DNA of 5,437 nucleotides from Candidatus Avacholeplasma faecigallinarum (GCA_018715825.1 DVKU01000125.1:1-5437); one strand, 5' to 3'. Positions 1 to 4,726 are shown, counted from the stretch's first letter. Numbers and translations: made by a program. Notes: generated by a model not told the origin, from the letters alone.

Positions 1-6
1 GAACTA

Positions 7-44
7 ATCAAAAGTTAATCATAATGATTTTATCAAAAGTTAAT
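7..44. repeat. 13-bp direct repeat around a small palindrome
   Basis: The 13-mer ATCAAAAGTTAAT occurs at 7-19 and again at 32-44, a 25-bp period. Between and overlapping them is a 6+1+6 palindrome at 17-29 (AATCAT-A-ATGATT). This is seen directly. The spacing would allow two binding sites on nearly the same face of the helix, but the stretch is so AT-rich that chance is a real possibility. No gene starting to the right can be linked to it, and any gene to the left lies outside the window. Confidence 0.4.
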
Positions 45-110
45 TATAGATTTTAAACGAAATTTCAAATAAAAAATATCACATTATGTTTTTTTCTTTG
101 AAAATTCAAT

Positions 111-124
111 AAAAAAGGCTATTT
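111..124. repeat. 14-bp copy of part of the tRNA-Ser terminator
   Basis: The 14-mer AAAAAAGGCTATTT at 111-124 is identical to 363-376, which is the U-tract plus one stem arm and part of the loop of the tRNA-Ser terminator. At 111-128 the second arm is missing (it reads only T residues), so no good hairpin forms. It may be a decayed terminator copy or a chance match in poly-A-rich DNA. Confidence 0.35.
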
Positions 125-147
125 TTTTACATAAAATACAATTTTAA

Positions 148-309
148 AAAAATAATAAAAATATTATTTTAAATAACGACGATATTATAGGCGAAAACGA
201 AATTTTATTCAACGCAGAAAAAGCGTTATTTGTTTTGCTAGCAAAAACCATTGAAAAATATATGCTTTTCCCAGTAAAACAAACAGTAAAGATTCAACGC
301 CAAAAATAA
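148..309 (+). pseudogene. Possible 3' remnant of a protein gene, no start codon
   Basis: I do not recognise this. Frame +1 is open from after the stop at 145-147 to a TAA at 307-309. From about base 172 the translation looks protein-like (NNDDIIGENEILFNAEKALF, then a hydrophobic/charged helix-like stretch, ending KIQRQK). GC content jumps from roughly 13% in 1-174 to about 30% in 175-309, close to that of real genes nearby. There is no ATG, GTG or TTG near the start of the frame and no ribosome binding site, and the DNA upstream does not continue the protein in another frame. The only ATG (262) would leave 15 residues. A truncated or decayed gene end fits best. The opposite strand also has a shorter open stretch over the same bases, and a non-coding RNA cannot be excluded. 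The rest of 1-345 holds only AT-rich spacer and short repeats. Confidence 0.25.
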
Positions 310-360
310 TGTCAATGTAGACATATATAAATCATCCCATTTTAAATGAAAATTAAAATT

Positions 361-384
361 AAAAAAAAGGCTATTTCTAGCCTT
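361..384 (-). terminator. Intrinsic terminator of tRNA-Ser
   Basis: Read on the minus strand, a 7-bp stem AAGGCTA / TAGCCTT with a GAAA tetraloop (stem at 367-384) is followed immediately by a run of T (361-366), then more T-rich DNA. It lies 11 bases after the CCA end of the tRNA gene, as expected for a single-gene tRNA transcript. Confidence 0.88.
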
Positions 385-395
385 ACTATACTATA

Positions 396-486
396 TGGCG
401 GAGCAAGAGGGATTCGAACCCTCGCACCAGTTACCCGGTCTACTTCCTTAGCAGGGAAGCCTCTTGAGCCTCTTGAGTATTACTCC
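396..486 (-). tRNA. tRNA-Ser (anticodon GCU)
   Basis: This is a complete class II tRNA of 91 nt including an encoded CCA (396-398). On the minus strand the acceptor 5' strand GGAGTAA (486-480) pairs with TTGCTCC (one G-T wobble), followed by discriminator G and CCA. The D stem is CTC/GAG. The anticodon stem CTTCC/GGAAG encloses loop CTGCTAA, giving anticodon GCT at 450-452, which reads AGC and AGU. A long variable arm (ACCGG/CTGGT stem with GTAA loop) and discriminator G are the serine tRNA identity marks. The T arm is GAGGG-TTCGAAT-CCCTC. The D-arm region contains a perfect 9-nt tandem repeat (CTCAAGAGG twice, 460-477). It has its own promoter and terminator, so it is a monocistronic tRNA downstream of recA. 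Confidence 0.96.
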
Positions 487-492
487 ACTTAC

Positions 493-530
493 CAAGTGCT
501 TTTCTATTATAACCTATTGAAAAGCACTTG
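493..530. repeat. 11-bp perfect inverted repeat enclosing the tRNA -10 box
   Basis: The arms CAAGTGCTTTT (493-503) and AAAAGCACTTG (520-530) are perfect reverse complements with 16 bases between them. One arm fills most of the spacer next to the -35 and its last two bases enter the -35 hexamer. The other covers the expected transcription start, and the -10 box lies in the middle. In read-through RNA from recA it could fold as a hairpin, but no T run follows on the minus strand, so it is not a standard intrinsic terminator. Confidence 0.75.
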
Positions 531-534
531 TCAA
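506..534 (-). promoter_or_regulatory. Consensus sigma-A promoter of tRNA-Ser
   Basis: On the minus strand TTGACA (534-529) and TATAAT (511-506) are both perfect consensus hexamers separated by exactly 17 bp. The expected start is near 499-500, giving a leader of about 13 nt before the mature tRNA 5' end at 486. It sits in the 62-bp gap after recA, so the tRNA need not depend on recA transcription. It overlaps an 11-bp inverted repeat (493-530) and a 7+1+7 palindrome over the -35 (531-545). Confidence 0.88.
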
Positions 535-548
535 TTTAAAATTGAAAC

Positions 549-1529
549 TTATAATATTTCTTTTAATTTTAAAACAATTTCATTACATATTTCTGGATTA
601 TTCGCTAAAAATTCTTTAGCATTTTCACGACCTTGACCTATTTTGTTGCCATTATAGGAAAACCAAGCACCAGCTTTATTGATAATATTATTATTAACGG
701 CTAAATCAACAATCTCACCAGTCTTAGAAATACCCTTGCCATAAATAATATCTACTTCACAAGTTTTAAATGGAGGGGCTACTTTATTTTTGACAACCTT
801 AACTGTTGTTCTATTACCCAAAATAGTAGTACCATCCTTAATAGCTTCTCCTCTTCTGATTTCTAATCTTATAGAAGAATAAAACTTCAATGCTCTTCCT
901 CCTGTTGTAGTTTCAGGATTTCCAAACATAACTCCAACTTTTTCTCTAATTTGATTAATAAAAATTGCCACACATTTAGTTTTATTAATTATACCAGCTA
1001 ATTTTCTCATTGCTTGACTCATAAGTCTTGCATGTAATCCAACGTGATTATCACCCATATCACCATTTAATTCTGCTTCAGGAACTAAAGCAGCAACTGA
1101 GTCAATTACGATAACATCAACGCTTCCTGATTTGATTAATGCTTCTGCTATTTCTAAAGCCTGTTCACCACTATCAGGTTGAGAAAGAATTAAATTATCA
1201 ATATCAACCCCTAATGCTTTAGCATAAACTGGGTCTAAGGCATGCTCAGCATCTATAAATGCAGCATAGCCACCTTCTTTTTGAGCATTGGCAATAGCAT
1301 GAAGGGCAAATGTTGTTTTTCCTGATGATTCAGGTCCATAAATTTCAATTATTCTTCCCTTAGGAAAACCTCCAACTCCTAAAGCCTTATCAAGCGAAAT
1401 AGATCCTGAGGAAATAACCTCAATTTTTTTATCTACCTCATCGCCAAGTCTCATTACTGCGCCTTTACCAAATTCTTTTTCTATTTGCTTTAAAGCTTGC
1501 TCTAAAGCTTGTTCTCTACTATCAGCCAT
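549..1529 (-). CDS. recA: Recombinase RecA
   Basis: RecA is the cytoplasmic ATP-dependent strand-exchange protein of homologous recombination; its filament on single-stranded DNA also stimulates LexA self-cleavage. The 326-residue protein is full length. It has an N-terminal helix, Walker A GPESSGKT (65-72), the catalytic glutamate in [10 protein letters not shown] (Glu95), Walker [11 protein letters not shown] (139-148), and loop L2 with the [13 protein letters not shown] signature (199-211). The C-terminal domain ends in KLKEIL without the long acidic tail of E. coli RecA (353 residues). The start is set by AGGAGGT (1535-1541), 5 bases before ATG. pgsA ends 44 bp upstream with no terminator or clear promoter between, so the two are probably co-transcribed. 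I see no Bacillus-type LexA box (CGAAC-N4-GTTCG) in this gap or before pgsA, so SOS control is not evident. No intrinsic terminator with a T run follows. Confidence 0.98.
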   Translation of the reverse strand: MADSREQALEQALKQIEKEFGKGAVMRLGDEVDKKIEVISSGSISLDKALGVGGFPKGRIIEIYGPESSGKTTFALHAIANAQKEGGYAAFIDAEHALDPVYAKALGVDIDNLILSQPDSGEQALEIAEALIKSGSVDVIVIDSVAALVPEAELNGDMGDNHVGLHARLMSQAMRKLAGIINKTKCVAIFINQIREKVGVMFGNPETTTGGRALKFYSSIRLEIRRGEAIKDGTTILGNRTTVKVVKNKVAPPFKTCEVDIIYGKGISKTGEIVDLAVNNNIINKAGAWFSYNGNKIGQGRENAKEFLANNPEICNEIVLKLKEIL

Positions 1530-1573
1530 ATAATACCTCCTACATAAATAATAGATGAATTAAAGTATTTTTT

Positions 1574-2176
1574 TTAAATTGATTCAAATATTATTTTTCT
1601 ACTCTTGTAGACATACTCAAATCCAGAATATATGGTTAATACTACTGAAATATAGAGTAAAATTAAACCAATGATGGCGATAATATTATTTAAACCACTT
1701 AAAAAAAGAAAAATCAAAGCTATCATAGTTTCAAAAGTTTTAACCTTTCCAGACCAACCAGCTGCGATAACCTCACCACGCTGAGCTGCCACAAGTCTTA
1801 CTCCTGAAACGATTAACTCTCTTAATAAAATGATTGCAACAGCCCACATAGGAACAACCTGTAATGCTACTGAGTTAAAATCGGCAACCAAATTAGGCTG
1901 TACCATTAATATCATAAATGAAATTAATACTAACATCTTATCTGCCAATGGATCAGCAAATTTTCCAAATGTTGTAACTAAATTATATTTTCTAGCTATA
2001 TAACCATCTAAAAAATCTGTCATAGAAGCTAGGCAAAACAAAATAACATTTATAAAGTTAGCATATGTTAATTGTAAAAAAATATAATTGTCGTTAAGAT
2101 AAGGTATACAAGCTAAAATAATCATAGCTGGTATAACTAAAATTCTTAAAAGTGTAAGTTTATTAGGTAATGTCAT
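1574..2176 (-). CDS. pgsA: CDP-diacylglycerol--glycerol-3-phosphate 3-phosphatidyltransferase
   Basis: This integral membrane enzyme transfers a phosphatidyl group from CDP-diacylglycerol to glycerol-3-phosphate, making phosphatidylglycerol phosphate, the committed step to phosphatidylglycerol and cardiolipin. The 200-residue protein carries the complete CDP-alcohol phosphotransferase motif: D54-x2-D57-G58-x2-A61-R62-x8-G71-x3-D75-x3-D79. The N-terminal PNKLTLLRI matches PgsA family members. Several hydrophobic segments are visible (about 9-25, 40-54, 80-92, 108-120, 150-185). The ATG at 2176 is the only workable start because an in-frame TAA lies 12-15 bases upstream. It has just a weak AGGA adjacent to it, while two strong AGGAG sites lie further upstream (see leader entry). 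The order pgsA-recA matches Firmicutes, but cinA, found between them in Bacillus, is absent here. Confidence 0.95.
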   Translation of the reverse strand: MTLPNKLTLLRILVIPAMIILACIPYLNDNYIFLQLTYANFINVILFCLASMTDFLDGYIARKYNLVTTFGKFADPLADKMLVLISFMILMVQPNLVADFNSVALQVVPMWAVAIILLRELIVSGVRLVAAQRGEVIAAGWSGKVKTFETMIALIFLFLSGLNNIIAIIGLILLYISVVLTIYSGFEYVYKSRKIIFESI

Positions 2177-2187
2177 AGTCCTATATA

Positions 2188-2234
2188 ATTAATTTAATGA
2201 TATAAATTAATACTCCTTTCCAAAATACTCCTTT
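2188..2234 (-). promoter_or_regulatory. pgsA leader: duplicated ribosome binding site and AT hairpin
   Basis: On the minus strand the 11-mer AAAGGAGTATT occurs twice, at 2224-2234 and 2209-2219, a 15-bp period, giving two strong Shine-Dalgarno sequences in the pgsA leader. Between the nearer one and the pgsA ATG is a 9-bp inverted repeat (2188-2196 and 2203-2211, 6-nt loop) made only of A and T. The nearer AGGAG is about 36 nt from ATG in linear distance, but folding the hairpin would bring it to roughly 12 nt. The repeat and the inverted repeat are seen; a role in start selection is inference. Confidence 0.45.
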
Positions 2235-2237
2235 TTA

Positions 2238-2265
2238 ATTATACCATACTTTCAAGAAGACTCAA
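2238..2265 (-). promoter_or_regulatory. Sigma-A promoter of pgsA-recA
   Basis: On the minus strand TTGAGT (2265-2260) and a perfect TATAAT (2243-2238) are separated by 16 bp, and TGG precedes the -10 (extended TGn motif). The -35 begins only 4 bases after the stop codon of the upstream small membrane protein gene. The predicted start near 2231 gives a leader of about 55 nt before pgsA. Confidence 0.75.
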
Positions 2266-2269
2266 TCTT

Positions 2270-2521
2270 TTAATTTTTTGTAAAAGAAGAAAAAATATTT
2301 TCGATTCCACCTAGTACCATATCAACTATGTAATAACAACAATCATCACAGATATTAGAAAATCTTATAAATATATTGTTATTTGCTTCTACATAATATG
2401 AAGAATCCATATCTTCTGTTGCAGTTTCCACGCTATCAGCATTATTTGAAACTACTAAACTCAATATTAATACAAGAACAAAAACTCCAATAATAACATA
2501 AAAAGCATTCTTCTTACTCAT
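2270..2521 (-). CDS. Small single-pass membrane protein of unknown function
   Basis: I do not recognise this 83-residue protein. It starts MSKKN, then has one strongly hydrophobic segment at about residues 7-25 (FYVIIGVFVLVLILSLVVS). The basic residues before it suggest the N terminus is cytoplasmic and the rest outside, or that it is an uncleaved signal anchor. The exported part is acidic at 28-39 (EDMD), then has three cysteines in CDDCC (58-62) followed by a hydrophobic, possibly amphipathic helix (YIVDMVLGGIENIFSSF). The ATG is backed by GGTGAT four to nine bases upstream. No terminator is seen before the pgsA promoter, so its transcript may run into pgsA-recA. The ribosome binding site and protein-like composition support a real gene, though the evidence for expression is indirect. 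A clear sigma-A promoter upstream was not found. Confidence 0.7.
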   Translation of the reverse strand: MSKKNAFYVIIGVFVLVLILSLVVSNNADSVETATEDMDSSYYVEANNNIFIRFSNICDDCCYYIVDMVLGGIENIFSSFTKN

Positions 2522-2638
2522 TTTATCACCACATAATTTATAGCATATAGAATATGTAGAAAAAGAAAATTTTATGATTGTATAAAAATATTATTAAAAA
2601 TATATGAAAAAGTGTATAATACTCTTGGTGATAAAATG
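2519..2638. repeat. Identical 13-base RBS-to-start modules at two divergent genes
   Basis: TGGTGATAAAATG is present at 2626-2638 on the plus strand (start of the DUF2156 gene) and, as its exact reverse complement, at 2519-2531 (start of the small membrane protein gene on the minus strand). It forms a perfect 13-bp inverted repeat with 94 bp between arms. Each copy contains the Shine-Dalgarno GGTGAT, complementary to AUCACC of the 16S rRNA tail, three A residues and the ATG. This decides both starts. Confidence 0.7.
2591..2620 (+). promoter_or_regulatory. Likely promoter of the DUF2156 gene
   Basis: A perfect TATAAT lies at 2615-2620. The best -35 candidate is weak: TTATTA at 2591-2596 with an 18-bp spacer. 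The expected start is near 2627, only about 9 bases before the ATG at 2636, so the GGTGAT ribosome binding site would lie at the very 5' end of the mRNA. The position also rules out the earlier in-frame GTG at 2612, which overlaps the -10 region. Confidence 0.55.
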
Positions 2639-3505
2639 CAGTTTAGAAGTTTAACTATAGCCGATAAAGAAATATTTGAAGCTTACAAATCAAAAAGTCC
2701 AAAAAATAATTGTGATTTTTGCTTTTCTGATTTATTTTTGTGGAGAAATTACTATAATACAGAAATATCAATAAATGACGATATTTTATACCTAAGATGT
2801 AAAATAAATAATCAATACTTATATTTTATTCCCTTGAATAATACCAAAATGGGAATAGAAAATTTAATTAATTATACAAAAGATGATGAATTAATTATCA
2901 TCAATATTGAAGAACAGGATTTAAAATACTTCGATGACAGTTTCACTATAAAACATATTATAGATAATGATGATTACGTTTATCTAGCATCAGATTTGGC
3001 AACTTTAGGCGGGAAAAAATATAAAGCTAAAAGAAACTTTGTCAACTCCTTCAAAGAAAAATATAACTATAAAGTTATACCTATAAATGAATATAATGAA
3101 ACTGAGGACATAGCATTTTTAAATAATTGGATTAAAAATAATGATGAGGATTTAAGATCATTTAACGGTGAGGAGGAGGCTATAATTTTAGCTCTTCATA
3201 ATTTAAAGAAGCTTAATCTTGATGGTTTAATACTAAAGGTGGACGAAAAAGTAGTTGCCATTTCCATAGGAACTTATCAAGATGATACCTTTATAACCCA
3301 TTTTGAAAAGGCAGATTATAATTTTCATGGAGCCTCACAAATGATTAATTATTTAATGGCTAATTATGTTTGTAGTAAGGTTAAGTATATAAATAGGGAA
3401 GAAGATTTAGGAATCGAAGGACTAAGAAAGGCCAAATTAAGCTATCACCCTATAAAAATGATAAAAAGTTTTACAGCCTTTTATAATAAAAATAAAAACA
3501 TATAA
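2636..3505 (+). CDS. DUF2156 protein (phosphatidylglycerol lysyltransferase C-terminal domain-like)
   Basis: The 289-residue protein belongs to the DUF2156 / LPG_synthase_C family, the GNAT-fold domain that in MprF transfers an amino acid from tRNA to phosphatidylglycerol. Recognisable blocks are CDFCFSDLFLWRNYY (26-40), DLATLGGKKYKAKRN (120-134), THFEKAD (221-227) and NREEDLGIEGLRKAKLSYHP (253-272), the last being the family's most typical signature. It has no MprF-type membrane flippase part and no signal peptide, so it is probably cytoplasmic. Stand-alone members of this kind are common in Clostridia and have no established substrate; lipid lysinylation is not shown. An in-frame GTG at 2612 would add 8 residues but overlaps the -10 region. 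ATG at 2636 has GGTGAT three bases upstream and is preferred. It converges on gpr with a 32-bp gap. The 3' end is A-rich (KNKNI) because it doubles as the T tract of gpr's terminator. Confidence 0.88.
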   Translation: MQFRSLTIADKEIFEAYKSKSPKNNCDFCFSDLFLWRNYYNTEISINDDILYLRCKINNQYLYFIPLNNTKMGIENLINYTKDDELIIINIEEQDLKYFDDSFTIKHIIDNDDYVYLASDLATLGGKKYKAKRNFVNSFKEKYNYKVIPINEYNETEDIAFLNNWIKNNDEDLRSFNGEEEAIILALHNLKKLNLDGLILKVDEKVVAISIGTYQDDTFITHFEKADYNFHGASQMINYLMANYVCSKVKYINREEDLGIEGLRKAKLSYHPIKMIKSFTAFYNKNKNI

Positions 3506-3527
3506 AGCCTTATCAAGACTTTATATG
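3485..3527 (-). terminator. Intrinsic terminator of gpr, overlapping the DUF2156 3' end
   Basis: On the minus strand CATATAAAG (3527-3519) pairs with CTTTATATG (3507-3499). The stem can extend by a T-G wobble and CTT/AAG to 13 bp with a 3-nt GAT loop. A T-rich tail (TTTTTATTTTTATT) follows at 3498-3485. On the plus strand the wobble becomes a C-A mismatch and no T tract follows, so it works best for gpr. One stem arm contains the TAA stop of the DUF2156 gene. Confidence 0.75.
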
Positions 3528-3537
3528 CATAAAATAA

Positions 3538-4290
3538 CTAGCAAATTGCTTTGTTAATGCCACAGGCTATAATATCTGATAAGATATCCATAGCTTGATC
3601 TATATCATTTGGAGTAACAAAATAATCATTATTAACCTCTTGAGAGAAAATATTTATATCACAAACAGTAGGAATACCTATAGCAAGAACATCACACCCA
3701 AGAGTTGAATAAGCAAGCTTCTTTCTATGATTTCCAATTCCTGCACCAGGATTAATACCAGCTGTTGAAAGTTGAATTGAATGACACATTCTATTTGGGT
3801 CATTACATGCCAAAGCATCAATTACTATAACTAAATTGGGCTTAAAATCATCACATATGGCTTTAATAATTTCACTACTTTCCATACCTGTTTGCCCCAT
3901 AACACCTGGTGATATTGCCGAAACTTGGAAGTTATATTGTCCCTCTAGATGTCTATTAACCTCAATTTTATTAACAACTAAAGGTCCTAATGAATCCGGC
4001 GTAATCATAGGATTTCCTAAGCCAACAACTAAAATATCAGTGATATTACCTTGATTTAATATCACTTCTTTTATAATGTCACTTATAAGTTTAATTATAT
4101 CATTAGCTTTAAAATAGTAATCAATATTATCAATCGTGTAATAAATTCCCTCATCTTTACCTATTTTTTTAGATAATTTTTTGTCTACATAACATTTCTT
4201 ATATAGCATGCCCTTAATTTTTTTATCAATATCATACTTAATTTCTGTTGTGATTGACTCAATAGCCATATCAGTTCTACCTTTAAACAA
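3538..4290 (-). CDS. gpr: Germination protease Gpr (spore protease)
   Basis: Gpr is the forespore endopeptidase that degrades small acid-soluble spore proteins at germination, made as a zymogen that clips its own N terminus. Recognised blocks in the 250-residue product (TTG start) are RTDMAIES near the N terminus (family RTDLA.E, around the processing site), LVVGLGNPMITPDSLGP with the first conserved Asp (D99), VIVIDALAC with the second (D158), GINPGAGIGNHRK, AIGIPTVCD and the C-terminal YFVTPNDID. From family knowledge the two Asp correspond to the proposed catalytic pair. It is compact: only about 11 residues join TVCD to YFVTP, whereas Bacillus Gpr (368 aa) has a much longer insert. Start: AGGTGAT (4301-4295) overlaps a possible ATG at 4296 and GTG at 4299, but is well spaced for TTG at 4290, giving MFKGRTD as a 7-residue propeptide. 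The upstream ATG cannot be excluded; ATG at 4269 would remove the propeptide. A forespore (sigma-F/G) promoter is expected; GTAGAAAATA at 4316-4307 resembles a sigma-F -10 but lacks a good -35. Confidence 0.93.
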   Translation of the reverse strand: MFKGRTDMAIESITTEIKYDIDKKIKGMLYKKCYVDKKLSKKIGKDEGIYYTIDNIDYYFKANDIIKLISDIIKEVILNQGNITDILVVGLGNPMITPDSLGPLVVNKIEVNRHLEGQYNFQVSAISPGVMGQTGMESSEIIKAICDDFKPNLVIVIDALACNDPNRMCHSIQLSTAGINPGAGIGNHRKKLAYSTLGCDVLAIGIPTVCDINIFSQEVNNDYFVTPNDIDQAMDILSDIIACGINKAIC

Positions 4291-4294
4291 TTTC

Positions 4295-4301
4295 ATCACC
4301 T
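4295..4301 (-). promoter_or_regulatory. Ribosome binding site that decides the gpr start
   Basis: AGGTGAT on the minus strand is complementary to AUCACCU of the 16S tail. It physically contains the first bases of the ATG at 4296, so it cannot serve that codon. The TTG at 4290 follows after GAAA, almost the same spacing as GGTGAT-AAA-ATG used by the two divergent genes at 2521 and 2636. Confidence 0.6.
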
Positions 4302-4364
4302 AATTGTATTTTCTACATTTTTTTATAATTAATACAAAAACTAATATTTTTTTTAATTTATTTC

Positions 4365-4393
4365 TTGCTTTAGCATTTTTATAATGTTATAAT
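4365..4393 (+). promoter_or_regulatory. Sigma-A promoter of rpsT
   Basis: TTGCTT (4365-4370) and a perfect TATAAT (4388-4393) are 17 bp apart, with TGT just before the -10 (extended TGn motif). The expected start is near 4400, giving a short leader of about 25 nt that ends in the strong GGAGGTGA ribosome binding site. Confidence 0.8.
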
Positions 4394-4424
4394 ATACACT
4401 GCATGTGATGATGGAGGTGAAACT

Positions 4425-4688
4425 ATGGCAAACATTAAACAACAAATTAAGCGTATTAAGACAAATGAAAAAGCAAGACAAGCAAACATGGCATTCAAAT
4501 CATCTTTAAAAACTGCAATGAAAGCTGTATTCGCTGCTGTAGAGGCTAAAAATTTAGAACAAGCACAAACAACTTTATCTTTTGCTTATAAGAAATTAGA
4601 TAAGGCACAAGCTAAAGGAATCGTTCATAAGAACTATGTTGCTAGACATAAGTCTGAATTAGCTTGCGCAGTTAATACATTAAAGTAA
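4425..4688 (+). CDS. rpsT: 30S ribosomal protein S20
   Basis: S20 is a primary binder of 16S rRNA in the 30S subunit, where it stabilises helix 44 and 5'-domain contacts. The 87-residue protein has the family's normal length and composition: lysine- and alanine-rich and almost wholly helical, with the typical N terminus MANIKQQIKRIKTNEKAR, a central KSSLKTAMKAV segment and C-terminal KGIVHKNYVARHKSEL. A strong GGAGGTGA (4413-4420) four bases before the ATG sets the start. It uses ATG, unlike E. coli rpsT with UUG. It has its own promoter and terminator, so is monocistronic, diverging from gpr and converging on holA. Proximity of rpsT to holA and gpr is common in Firmicutes. Confidence 0.97.
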   Translation: MANIKQQIKRIKTNEKARQANMAFKSSLKTAMKAVFAAVEAKNLEQAQTTLSFAYKKLDKAQAKGIVHKNYVARHKSELACAVNTLK

Positions 4689-4697
4689 TACATAAAC

Positions 4698-4726
4698 AAA
4701 AACACCATTTGATGGTGTTTTTTGTT
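4698..4726. terminator. Bidirectional intrinsic terminator between rpsT and holA
   Basis: AAAAACACCAT (4698-4708) pairs with ATGGTGTTTTT (4712-4722) across a 3-nt TTG loop. On the plus strand it continues TGTTTTATTTT for rpsT; on the minus strand the same stem is followed by GTTTATG and starts two bases or so after the holA stop. The A and T runs on each side let it act in both directions within a 38-bp gap. Confidence 0.9.

Noticed and set aside
149..170. AT-only hairpin followed by T run on the minus strand, as a terminator
   Set aside because: The 9-bp stem contains no G or C and lies in DNA of 13% GC, so it would be unstable and is expected by chance.
287..315. Minus-strand promoter using the perfect TTGACA at 315-310
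   Set aside because: No acceptable -10 box occurs at 16-18 bp spacing (TCTTTA at best), and no gene follows on that strand in the window.
346..636. 96-residue plus-strand open frame
   Set aside because: It runs across the tRNA-Ser gene, the promoter and the end of recA on the opposite strand; it has no ribosome binding site. It is an antisense shadow (the GARGIRTLAPV stretch is a familiar mistranslation of tRNA-Ser).
2522..2611. Sporulation-sigma promoter (CATATTCTA) for the small membrane protein
   Set aside because: It fits a sigma-K/E -10 pattern loosely, but no matching -35 is at the right distance, and such patterns are frequent in AT-rich DNA.
2612..2635. GTG start giving a 297-residue DUF2156 protein
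   Set aside because: The GTG overlaps the -10 region and has no ribosome binding site; ATG at 2636 has GGTGAT at good spacing and begins where family similarity would begin.
3836..4054. 72-residue plus-strand open frame
   Set aside because: Lies wholly antisense to gpr conserved blocks, with no ribosome binding site or promoter.
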